A stretch of DNA of 64,000 nt from Streptomyces griseorubiginosus (GTDB lineage Bacteria; Actinomycetota; Actinomycetes; Streptomycetales; Streptomycetaceae). The stretch lies in assembly GCF_001514195.1 (NCBI RefSeq), contig NZ_KQ948739.1, positions 1-64,000 on the forward strand, in the 5' to 3' direction. Positions 35,145 through 42,483 of the stretch are shown piece after piece; position 1 is the first letter of the stretch; each line of letters begins with the position of its first letter. Both the position numbers and the translations under genes were made by a program. Below the pieces are notes generated by a model. It made no database searches. It had not been told where the DNA came from and was given only the letters and a program-made list of their open reading frames with translations.

Positions 35145-36563
35145 TCACATGGCGGCGGTGTCCGGTCCGATGCGGCTGCGGACGACCGTCTGGACCTCGG
35201 CCTCCTCCGCCGGGTCGGCGGCCAGCCTGCGCAGTCGTTCCACGACCCGGGCGTCACCTGTCTCGGCGTGCCGGGCGGCGATCTCGCGGGTGGTCTCCTC
35301 GCAGTCCCAGAGGCACTCGACGGCGAAGCCGGTGGGGAAGGAGGGGTCGGTGGCGGCGAGCGCGTGGGCGGCGCGGCCACGGAGATGGGAGGAGGCCGTC
35401 TCCCGGTAGACATGGCGCAGCACGGGGGCGGCGCAGGCGATGCCGAGCCGTCCGGCGCCGTCGACGAGGGTCCACAGGGTGGGTGCGTCGGGGCCCTCGC
35501 CCCGGACGGCCTCTCTGAGGGCCGCGAGCACGAGGTCCCGGTCCTGGGCGCCGCCCAGACAGGCGAGCATGCGTCCGGCGGCGGCTCCGAGCGCATCGGG
35601 CCGTCGCGCCCAGCTCCGGGCCCGGTCGACGGCGGCGATACTGCGCATGCGTTCGAATGAGTCGAGCGCGGCCTCCACGACGGCCGCGGAGCCGGTCGCC
35701 ACGGCCCGCTCGATCAGATCGAGGGCGGCGGCGTCATTGCTGTCGGCGAGGTAGCGCAGGGCGGTGCAGCGCGCCCCGTCGGTGCCGTCCTCGGCGGTCG
35801 CGAGGATCTCGGGCCGGTCCTCGGGTCCGGCCACGGCGGCCAGGCAGCGGGCGGCGGGCACATGCAGCGCGGCCCCCCGCTCGACGCCCTGCTGGGCCCA
35901 CTCGAAGACGGCCCGCACGCTCCACCCCGGACGGGGCCCGGTAGGTCGCATCTGGCGCTGCCAGCGGTCGAAACAGCCGGCCTCCTGGGCGGCACGCACA
36001 CGCGTGGAGACGGATTCACGGGGATCGTCGGCCCACAACCGCCATGGCCTCGGCTCGAAGGCGTCCCGGACGGCGACGGCCAGCTCGGCCTCGCCCTCGG
36101 GATCGGTGCCGAACCGGGCGAGCACAGGGGCGGCGAGGGCCCGCAGGCCCGCGTCGTCGTCCCGCAGCGCGAGTTCGTCGAGCGCCCAGGCCCAGTTGGA
36201 GCCCGAGGCGGCGTACCTGCGCAGGAGTTCGAGCGCGTCGCGCCTGCCGTAGGAGGCGAGATGGCCGAGGACGGCGAGGGCGAGGCCCGTGCGTGACTCC
36301 TCGGTGTCGAAGACGTCGTCCACCTCGAAGAGGTGCGCCTCGATCTCGTCCAGCTCGCCGTTCAGGTCGAGGTAGAGACGGGCGTAGTAAAGGGAGCGGT
36401 TCTCCACCTGCCAGTCGTGGCGGGGATCGCGCAGCACGCAGTGGTTCAGGGCCGCGAGCGCCTCGGCGCGCGGGGCGGTGAGCGCGTGCAGCGTGCCGTC
36501 GCCGCGGCCCCGCTGGAGCAGGCCGAGCAGCGTACCGCTGGGCGCTATGACCGGATCGAACAT
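35145..36563 (-). CDS. HEAT-repeat-like protein of unknown function
   Basis: A 472-residue soluble protein made of short alternating helices. Repeated blocks such as CTALRYLADSNDAAALDLIERAV, AVVEAALDSFERM and HLRGRAAHALAATDPSFPTGFAVE resemble HEAT/PBS-lyase repeats, which make protein-binding superhelices. No catalytic motif or signal peptide. ATG 36563 is chosen because GAGG lies 9 bases upstream; GTG 36578 is an in-frame alternative. It is single, not in an operon. Its partner or pathway cannot be inferred from context. Confidence 0.72.
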   Translation of the reverse strand: MFDPVIAPSGTLLGLLQRGRGDGTLHALTAPRAEALAALNHCVLRDPRHDWQVENRSLYYARLYLDLNGELDEIEAHLFEVDDVFDTEESRTGLALAVLGHLASYGRRDALELLRRYAASGSNWAWALDELALRDDDAGLRALAAPVLARFGTDPEGEAELAVAVRDAFEPRPWRLWADDPRESVSTRVRAAQEAGCFDRWQRQMRPTGPRPGWSVRAVFEWAQQGVERGAALHVPAARCLAAVAGPEDRPEILATAEDGTDGARCTALRYLADSNDAAALDLIERAVATGSAAVVEAALDSFERMRSIAAVDRARSWARRPDALGAAAGRMLACLGGAQDRDLVLAALREAVRGEGPDAPTLWTLVDGAGRLGIACAAPVLRHVYRETASSHLRGRAAHALAATDPSFPTGFAVECLWDCEETTREIAARHAETGDARVVERLRRLAADPAEEAEVQTVVRSRIGPDTAAM

Positions 36564-36863
36564 GGGAAACAGCCTCACATCAAGCGTCGACGCAACCGGG
36601 GACGTGCATTACCTGGCCGCGTGACAACACGTCGGGGCGCCCGCCGTTTCCTGCTTGCTGTAAGCCATCTTCCTCTGCCTCTCGTCGGTGGCCCATGCGG
36701 ACCGTTTCACGGTCCACGCGGTGCGGCATCACCTGCCCAGCCATCCCGTCCGTGAACCACGACGTCATGATGACCCGGCACTTCCGTCTGCCGCGACCGA
36801 AATTTCGGCGGCCCTGTACCGCCTCCCCCGTTGTGTGTGTTTTCGCTGGTCAGAACATGTGGA
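36564..36863. other. Intergenic region with a small inverted repeat
   Basis: 300 bp without a convincing gene. It contains the inverted repeat GGACCGT-TTC-ACGGTCC (36699-36715), a possible regulatory site for the HEAT-like gene. Short open frames here lack ribosome-binding sites. Confidence 0.4.
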
Positions 36864-37256
36864 TCAGTGCGCGCCGAACAATTCGAGCAGTTCTGTCCGG
36901 CCGAACATCCGGGCGGTGTCGACGGCCGAGGGCGTGCCTTCGGACGGGTCGGCGCCGCCTTCGAGCAGAGCCTTGATGACCCCCTCGGAGCCCTTGAAGA
37001 CCGCTCCGGCGAGCGGTGTCTGCCCCCGGTCGTTGACGCCGCCGGCCGCCGCCCCGCGGGCGACGAGCGCGCGTACCGCGTCCGCGTGGCCGTGGTAGGC
37101 GGCGAGCATCACGAGCGAGTCCCCGCGGTCATTGGTGAGGCCTGCCGGGACCCCGGCGTCGACGTACGCCACGAGCGCCTCGGTCTGCCCCTGCCGGGCC
37201 AGATCGAAGATCTTCGTCGCCAGCTCCACGACCTCGGGGTCGGGGGCTTCGCTCAT
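36864..37256 (-). CDS. Ankyrin-repeat protein
   Basis: A 130-residue ankyrin-repeat protein. Blocks such as GLTNDRGDSLVMLAAYHGHA and GGVNDRGQTPLAGAVFKGSE are clear ankyrin units; about three to four repeats fill the protein. Ankyrin domains mediate protein binding; no catalytic part is present. ATG 37256 opens MSEAPDPEVVELATKIFDLA. It diverges from smeA across 217 bp, but nothing shows it acts with it. Confidence 0.85.
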   Translation of the reverse strand: MSEAPDPEVVELATKIFDLARQGQTEALVAYVDAGVPAGLTNDRGDSLVMLAAYHGHADAVRALVARGAAAGGVNDRGQTPLAGAVFKGSEGVIKALLEGGADPSEGTPSAVDTARMFGRTELLELFGAH

Positions 37257-37366
37257 CGGCCGGACCGCCTCTCATACAACCGTTCAGGTGAACCGCAAGG
37301 GTACTGGCTCGCGCCGCACATGACCCGAAGTGCCGGACGTAAGGATCACCGCGGCTCCGCCAAACC

Positions 37367-37389
37367 GGTGAAATCAAAAGAATTTCACC
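37367..37389. promoter_or_regulatory. A+T-rich inverted repeat upstream of smeA
   Basis: GGTGAAAT-N7-ATTTCACC, perfect 8-bp arms, in an unusually A+T-rich patch 84 bp before smeA. It lies in the smeA/ankyrin divergent region and is a candidate regulator site. Confidence 0.5.
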
Positions 37390-37473
37390 CATTTGCACCT
37401 TTTGTCGTATGGATACATGCTGTGATGCTGGAAGTACTCATGGTGACTGTCCCCACGAACCAGGAGCACTCAC

Positions 37474-37668
37474 ATGATCCTCTCCATCTCCGGTGTCGTA
37501 CTGCTCGGCATCGTCGTCTTCATCTTCTTCCGCAAGGACGGGCTCAAGGCCTCCCACGCCCTGATCTCGGCGCTGTTCGGGTTCTACCTGGCCAGCACGG
37601 CCATCGCCCCGAGCATCAAGGCCGGCGGCGAGAGCCTGGCGAGCCTCCTCGGCGGCATCAAGTTCTGA
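37474..37668 (+). CDS. smeA: Small membrane protein SmeA (sporulation)
   Basis: A 64-residue protein with two hydrophobic segments (SISGVVLLGIVVFIFF near the start and ALISALFGFYLASTAIAPSI in the middle). It matches what I remember of SmeA, the small membrane protein of Streptomyces sporulation septa that localises the FtsK-like SffA. AGGAG lies 9 bases before ATG 37474. The sffA gene follows 40 bp downstream, the same order as the known smeA-sffA operon, which is developmentally regulated in aerial hyphae. Confidence 0.85.
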   Translation: MILSISGVVLLGIVVFIFFRKDGLKASHALISALFGFYLASTAIAPSIKAGGESLASLLGGIKF

Positions 37669-37708
37669 CGTCGTCACTCCCGTCCGCACGCACCAACAGG
37701 AGACAGCC

Positions 37709-39316
37709 GTGGCCCGCCGCCCCCTCCCCCGCATCCTGAGCACAGGCAGCGCGCAGATCGCCCGGAGCCGGGAGCTGGCCCGGACGGCGGCCGACAGCGC
37801 CACCGACGTCCTCCACCCGCTGATCACGATCACCCGCGGTCTGCGCCGGCTGGCCTCGGCCGGGCGGCGCAGATGGGCCGAGACCCCCAAGGACAGACGC
37901 GGGCCGCTGCTGTTCCTGGTGGCCTCGGTGGTCCTGGTCGTCGCGCTCGTCCCGTACGGCCCGCTGCTCGCCGTCATCAGCCTGATGGCGGCGGCGGCCT
38001 GGCACGGCCGGGAGCGCAAGTCCCCGGAGCCGGAAGAACCCGACGAGTCGCAGACCCAGCGCCTCCAGTCGCTGTACGAAGCACTCGTCCCGTACTTCTC
38101 GGCCGCCGAGGACCCGGACCCGCTGTACACGCACGGCGGCGAGTGGGAGAAGGCCTTCCCCGCCTACGACTTCGACGCCACCGGCCGCATCACCCATCTG
38201 CTCGTCCGCTACCCGGCGTACTTCACCGACGGCGAGGCGGAGTCCCGGGCCCGCATCGAGCAGCTGCTGCACGCCAAGTCGGGCCGCGGCCGCGAGTACC
38301 ACTTCACCTGGGACGAGGAGGGCAACGAACTCACCGTGACCGTCCTCGCCCCGCTTCCCACCGACATCGCCGCCCAGCGGTTCGTCACCGCCCCGGGCGA
38401 GACGGTCCTCGGCTTCACCGACCCCACCCAGGTCCAGCGCACGCTCCCGCTCGGCCACGGCGACGGGCAGCGGGACGTCCCGCCGGTCGTCTGGCGCACC
38501 GGCATCCGCTCCACCGAGCCGCATCTGCTGGTCATGGGCCAGCCGGGCAGCGGCACCTCTACCCTGCTGCGCTCGATCGCGCTCCAGGCCCTTCAGTACG
38601 GCGACGTCGTCATCGTCGAGGGCGGCGGCACCGGCGAGTACGCGTGCCTGACCGGGCGGGACGGCGTCCTCGCGGTCGAGTGCGGTCTTGCGGGGGCGCT
38701 GGCGAGCCTGGAGTGGGCGGCGACCGAGACCGAGCGCCGCCTGATCGCCGTCAACCACGCCCGCCAGGCGGGCCGGCCCGCACCGGACGACACCAAGCGC
38801 CCCCTGTGGGTGCTGCTCGACCGCCCCACCGCCTTCACCCACCTCGCCGCCGCGGACGGCCGCAAGGATCCGCAGTCCCTGCTCCAGGTCCCCCTGCGGC
38901 ACGGCCGAGCGGCCAACGTCACGGTGGTCGTGGCCGACCAGTTCGACAGCGCGGAGGCGCTGAGCGATCCGGTACGGCAGCACACGCGCGCGCGGGTGGT
39001 GCTGGGGCCCGCGACTGCGGAGCAGTTGGAGGCCGTGCTGGGGGCGCCGCCGCACACGACTCCGGTGGCGCAGGTGCCGCCGGGGCGGGGGTATGCCCGC
39101 CTCGGGACGGGGCCCGTGCACCGGCTTCAGGTTCCGGCGACCCCGGATCCGTACGACGACGCGACGAGCGAGGCGGACCGGCAGGCGGTGCTGGCGCTGC
39201 TGCCGGAGCGGACGACTCCGGCCGATGGGGAGACGGTTCCGTCGGACGCGGTGGGCTCGGAAACGGTGACTTCGGAAGCGGTGACTTCGGAAGCGGTGGT
39301 CGCGGAAGCGCCGTAG
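37709..39316 (+). CDS. sffA: FtsK/SpoIIIE-like septal DNA translocase-type protein SffA
   Basis: A 535-residue protein. Membrane segment(s) at about residues 66-95 (LLFLVASVVLVVALVPYG) precede a cytoplasmic FtsK/SpoIIIE-like ATPase domain. The Walker A position reads MGQPGSGTSTLL (residues 276-287) with Thr283 where Lys is expected. The Walker B-like segment is RPLWVLLD. GTG 37709 follows CAGGAGA. SmeA recruits SffA to sporulation septa in S. coelicolor, where it aids spore chromosome partition. The last 20 residues are a 5-residue repeat from a 15-bp tandem tract. The missing Lys is seen; loss of ATPase activity is inference. Confidence 0.85.
   Translation: MARRPLPRILSTGSAQIARSRELARTAADSATDVLHPLITITRGLRRLASAGRRRWAETPKDRRGPLLFLVASVVLVVALVPYGPLLAVISLMAAAAWHGRERKSPEPEEPDESQTQRLQSLYEALVPYFSAAEDPDPLYTHGGEWEKAFPAYDFDATGRITHLLVRYPAYFTDGEAESRARIEQLLHAKSGRGREYHFTWDEEGNELTVTVLAPLPTDIAAQRFVTAPGETVLGFTDPTQVQRTLPLGHGDGQRDVPPVVWRTGIRSTEPHLLVMGQPGSGTSTLLRSIALQALQYGDVVIVEGGGTGEYACLTGRDGVLAVECGLAGALASLEWAATETERRLIAVNHARQAGRPAPDDTKRPLWVLLDRPTAFTHLAAADGRKDPQSLLQVPLRHGRAANVTVVVADQFDSAEALSDPVRQHTRARVVLGPATAEQLEAVLGAPPHTTPVAQVPPGRGYARLGTGPVHRLQVPATPDPYDDATSEADRQAVLALLPERTTPADGETVPSDAVGSETVTSEAVTSEAVVAEAP
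39251..39310 (+). repeat. 15-bp in-frame tandem repeat at 3' end of sffA
   Basis: Four 15-bp units (39251, 39266, 39281, 39296); the middle two are identical and the outer two diverged. They encode VTSEA-type repeats just before the stop at 39314. Confidence 0.9.
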
Positions 39317-39351
39317 GGGTGTGGGCCGGTCGTGCGGCTGCGGGTCCGTGG

Positions 39352-39381
39352 GGGCCGGTCGCGCAGTTCCCCGCGCCCCTG
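39352..39381. repeat. Streptomyces intergenic repeat (GCAGTTCCCCGCGCCCCT element), copy 2
   Basis: Same core as copies at 26290 and 60502, here single, between convergent sffA and the MocR gene. It may help stop transcription. Confidence 0.85.
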
Positions 39382-39397
39382 GGTGGGTGCAGTCCCC

Positions 39398-40897
39398 TCA
39401 GGCCACGAACGTGCGCGGCGATTCCCCCCCGCCCGAAGCCCCGCCGTTCTCCACCACTCTCGCGGCCGCGGCCAATCGCGCAGCCGCCTCCTCAGCCACC
39501 GCACCTCCCACCGTGAACGGCAGGCGCACATAGCCCTCGAAGGCGCCGTCCACCCCGAAGCGGGGACCCGACGGCACCCGGACTCCGACCCGCTCCCCCA
39601 CCTCCGCAAGTCGCGAACCGGACAGCCCCCCGGCCCGTACCCACAGTGTCAGTCCGCCCTGCGGGACCTCGAACTCCCAGGACGGGAGTTCCTTGCGGAC
39701 CGCCGCCACCAGCGCGTCCCGGTTCTCCCGGGCCTGGCCTCGGCGCAGCTCCACCGCGTGTTCCCAGCCGCCGGTGCTGAACAGCCAGTTCACGGCCAGC
39801 TGTTCGAGGACCGGCGTCCCGAGGTCGGCGTAGGCCCGCGCGGCGACCAGGCTGCGGATGACGTCCGGTGCCGCCCGGACCCAGCCGATGCGCATCCCCG
39901 CCCAGAACGCCTTGCTGGCGGAGCCGACGGTGACCACGGTGGAACCGGCCGGGTCGAAGGCGCACACCGGGCGCGGCATCGAGACCTCGTCGAGCCACAG
40001 CTCCGTCATCGTCTCGTCGGCCACCAGCACGGTCCCCGCGGACCGCGCCGCCTCCACCAGCCGGCGCCGCTGGTCCTCGTCGGCCAGCGCACCGGTCGGA
40101 TTGTGGAAGTCGGCGACGACATAGGCGATCCGGGGTGCCGCGTCCCGCAGGACCTGGCGCCAGCGGTCCATGTCCCAGCCGGTCAGCCCCTCCGCCATCG
40201 CGACGGGCACCAGCCGGGCGCCCGCCTCCCGCATCAGCTGGAGGATGTTCGCGTAGGAGGGGGACTCGACGGCGATGCGCTCGCCGCGTCCGCCGAACAG
40301 GTGGCAGATGGCGTCGATCGCGCCCATCGCACCCGTCGTGACCATGATCTGCTCGGGCATGGTCGGGATCCCGCGCGCCGTGTAGCGCTCGGCGATCATC
40401 GCGCGCAGGGCGGGCAGCCCCGCCGGGTAGTCGCCGTGGGTGTGGGCGTACGGCGGCAGCTCCTCCAGGGCGCCCTGCACCGCGCGGGTCAGCCAAGGCT
40501 CGGGGGCGGGCAGGGCCGCACAGCCCAGGTCGATCATCGAGCCGAGGGTCTCGGGCGGGAGGGGTTCCAGGCCGCGGGCGGGGAGCGGGTTCCCGGCCGG
40601 GACCGCGGTCCAGCTGCCCGCGCCGCGCCGGGACTCCAGGAACCCCTCGGCCCGCAGCGCCTCGTAGGCCGCCGCGACGGTCGTACGGCTGACGGACAGG
40701 GAGAGGGCCAGTTCGCGTTCGGCGGGCAGCCGGGCGGCCACCGGTACCCGGCCCTCCAGGACCAGCAGGCGGATGCCGTCGGCGAGGGCGCGGTAGGCCG
40801 GCGGGCGGCGCGTGGCGGCGCCCGCCGGGCGGTCCTGCTGGGAGTTGAGGAGCCGGGCGAGCTGCGCGGCACCCACCGCCGAGGTCCACTGCGCCAC
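39398..40897 (-). CDS. MocR/PdxR-type regulator (GntR helix-turn-helix fused to aminotransferase fold)
   Basis: A 499-residue MocR protein. The N-terminal GntR winged helix (residues about 30-95) contains LPAERELALSLSVSRTTVAAAYEAL. A class I aminotransferase-like domain follows with HNPTG (PLP-related Asn) and SASKAFWAGMRIGW, whose Lys normally binds PLP. MocR proteins use PLP or an aldimine to sense a metabolite. GTG 40897 (VAQWTSAVGAAQLARLL) is preferred; ATG 40963 is an upstream alternative. It diverges from the yczE-like gene, a common pairing in Streptomyces, and probably controls it. Confidence 0.88.
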   Translation of the reverse strand: MAQWTSAVGAAQLARLLNSQQDRPAGAATRRPPAYRALADGIRLLVLEGRVPVAARLPAERELALSLSVSRTTVAAAYEALRAEGFLESRRGAGSWTAVPAGNPLPARGLEPLPPETLGSMIDLGCAALPAPEPWLTRAVQGALEELPPYAHTHGDYPAGLPALRAMIAERYTARGIPTMPEQIMVTTGAMGAIDAICHLFGGRGERIAVESPSYANILQLMREAGARLVPVAMAEGLTGWDMDRWRQVLRDAAPRIAYVVADFHNPTGALADEDQRRRLVEAARSAGTVLVADETMTELWLDEVSMPRPVCAFDPAGSTVVTVGSASKAFWAGMRIGWVRAAPDVIRSLVAARAYADLGTPVLEQLAVNWLFSTGGWEHAVELRRGQARENRDALVAAVRKELPSWEFEVPQGGLTLWVRAGGLSGSRLAEVGERVGVRVPSGPRFGVDGAFEGYVRLPFTVGGAVAEEAAARLAAAARVVENGGASGGGESPRTFVA

Positions 40898-40931
40898 TGA
40901 AATCAGTCCACCTTCCCGGAATTGGCCATAG

Positions 40932-41000
40932 ATGGCATGCCATCCCAAGCCACAGGGTGTCATGTGTCAGGCCACCCGCACCACCTCACATGTCACGATC
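40932..41000. promoter_or_regulatory. Divergent MocR/YczE control region
   Basis: Contains the perfect 12-bp palindrome ATGGCATGCCAT (40932-40943) and, further right, the partly matching pair TGTCATGTG and CACATGTCA (about 40959 and 40987). These are candidate sites for the divergent MocR regulator. Confidence 0.45.
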
Positions 41001-41014
41001 AGGGGGAACCCGCC

Positions 41015-41668
41015 TTGTCCGCACAGAGCCGTCTCGGGCGACGGTTGATCCAGCTGTACGTCGGGCTCGCCCTGTACGGGGCCAGCTCCGCGCTCCTCGT
41101 CGAGGCGGGCCTGGGCCTGGAGCCCTGGGGCGTGCTGCACCAGGGCCTCGCGGAGCTCACCGGTGTGTCCATCGGGGTCGTGTCGATCATCGTGGGCGCG
41201 GCGGTGCTGCTGCTGTGGATCCCGCTGCGCCAGCGGCCGGGGCTCGGCACCGTCTCCAACGTCTTCGTGGTCGGCATCGCCATGGACGCCACCCTGGCCG
41301 CCGTCCCCGACGTGCACGGTCTCGCCGTACGGATCCCTGTCCTGCTGGCCGGCATCCTGCTCAACGGGGTGGCCACCGGCCTCTACATCGCGGCCCGCTT
41401 CGGCCCGGGGCCGCGGGACGGCCTGATGACGGGGCTGCACCGGCGCACGGGGCGCTCGATCCGGCTGATGCGGACCGGGATCGAGGTGGCGGTCGTGGTC
41501 ACCGGGTTCGCCCTCGGCGGCACCATCGGCGTCGGCACCGTCCTCTACGCGGTGTCCATCGGCCCGCTCGCCCAGCTCTTCCTGAGGGTGTTCGCCGTGT
41601 CCCCGGCATCCGACGGCAGCACGGTCGTTGCCGTCGGGCAACCGCGGGGAGCGATACTGCGACCGTGA
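41015..41668 (+). CDS. YczE/YyaS/YitT-family membrane protein
   Basis: A 217-residue membrane protein with about five segments. It begins LSAQSRLGRRLIQLYVGLALYGASSALLVEAGLGLEPW, the usual YczE opening, and has GLMTGLHRRTGRSIRLMRTGIE in a cytoplasmic loop. Substrate unknown. TTG 41015 is chosen because AGGGGGA lies 7 bases upstream. It overlaps the following gene by 4 bp. The divergent MocR gene probably regulates it. Confidence 0.85.
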   Translation: MSAQSRLGRRLIQLYVGLALYGASSALLVEAGLGLEPWGVLHQGLAELTGVSIGVVSIIVGAAVLLLWIPLRQRPGLGTVSNVFVVGIAMDATLAAVPDVHGLAVRIPVLLAGILLNGVATGLYIAARFGPGPRDGLMTGLHRRTGRSIRLMRTGIEVAVVVTGFALGGTIGVGTVLYAVSIGPLAQLFLRVFAVSPASDGSTVVAVGQPRGAILRP

Positions 41669-42432
41669 CCCCGCGGATACGCCACCCCTACCTCGACCAT
41701 CCCGGCCCGATCCCCTTCGCCCACCGGGGCGGGGCGGCGGACGGTCTGGAGAACACCGCCTTCCAGTTCCGGCAGGCGGTCGAGGCCGGCTACCGCTATC
41801 TGGAGACCGACGTCCACGCCACCGCCGACGGCAGGCTGGTCGCCTTCCACGACATGACGCTGGACCGGGTGACCGACGGCGCGGGCCGGATAGCGGACCT
41901 GCCCTGGGCCGACGTACGGCACGCGCGCGTGGCGGGCAAGGAGCCGGTGCCGCTCTTCGAGGAGCTCCTGGAGACCTTCCCCGAGGCCCGCTGGAACATC
42001 GACGTCAAGGCCGAGCCGGCCCTCCTGCCGCTCCTGGAGCTCGTCGAGCGCACCGACACCTGGGACCGGATCTGCGTCGGCTCCTTCTCCGAGGCGCGCG
42101 TGATGCGCGCCCAGCGGCTGGCCGGACCGCGCCTTGCGACGTCGTACGGCACGAGGGGCGTGCTCAATCTGCGGCTGCGCTCCTGGGGAGTGCCCGCGGC
42201 GCTGCGCCGCTCGGCCGTCGCCGCCCAGGTGCCCGAGGCCCAGTCCGGCATCCCGGTGGTCGACCACCGCTTCGTGCGCGCCGCCCACGCGCACGGGCTC
42301 CAGGTGCACGTGTGGACCGTCAACGAACCGGATCGCATGCACCGGCTCCTGGACCTGGGAGTCGATGGCATCATGACCGATCACATCGACACTCTGCGCA
42401 AGGTCATGGAGGACCGGGGCACCTGGGTCTGA
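41665..42432 (+). CDS. Glycerophosphodiester phosphodiesterase (GDPD family)
   Basis: A 255-residue TIM-barrel phosphodiesterase that splits glycerophosphodiesters into glycerol 3-phosphate and an alcohol. Motifs: FAHRGGAADGLENTAFQF (catalytic His and the ENT loop), YLETDVHATADGRLVAFHD (metal-binding Glu, Asp and second catalytic His), and VHVWTVNEPDRM with VDGIMTDH near the end. GTG 41665 overlaps the YczE stop (GTGA). No signal peptide, so cytoplasmic. One CACGCGCGCGTG palindrome lies inside (41920). Confidence 0.92.
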   Translation: MTPRIRHPYLDHPGPIPFAHRGGAADGLENTAFQFRQAVEAGYRYLETDVHATADGRLVAFHDMTLDRVTDGAGRIADLPWADVRHARVAGKEPVPLFEELLETFPEARWNIDVKAEPALLPLLELVERTDTWDRICVGSFSEARVMRAQRLAGPRLATSYGTRGVLNLRLRSWGVPAALRRSAVAAQVPEAQSGIPVVDHRFVRAAHAHGLQVHVWTVNEPDRMHRLLDLGVDGIMTDHIDTLRKVMEDRGTWV

Positions 42433-42483
42433 CCCGTCCCGCCACCGGTCCGCGCAGGGCACCACCGGGAAGCGAGGGCACGG

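Noticed and set aside
36580..36768. 62-codon minus-strand open frame after the HEAT-like gene start
   Set aside because: No ribosome-binding site and no recognisable sequence; overlaps the small inverted repeat at 36699.
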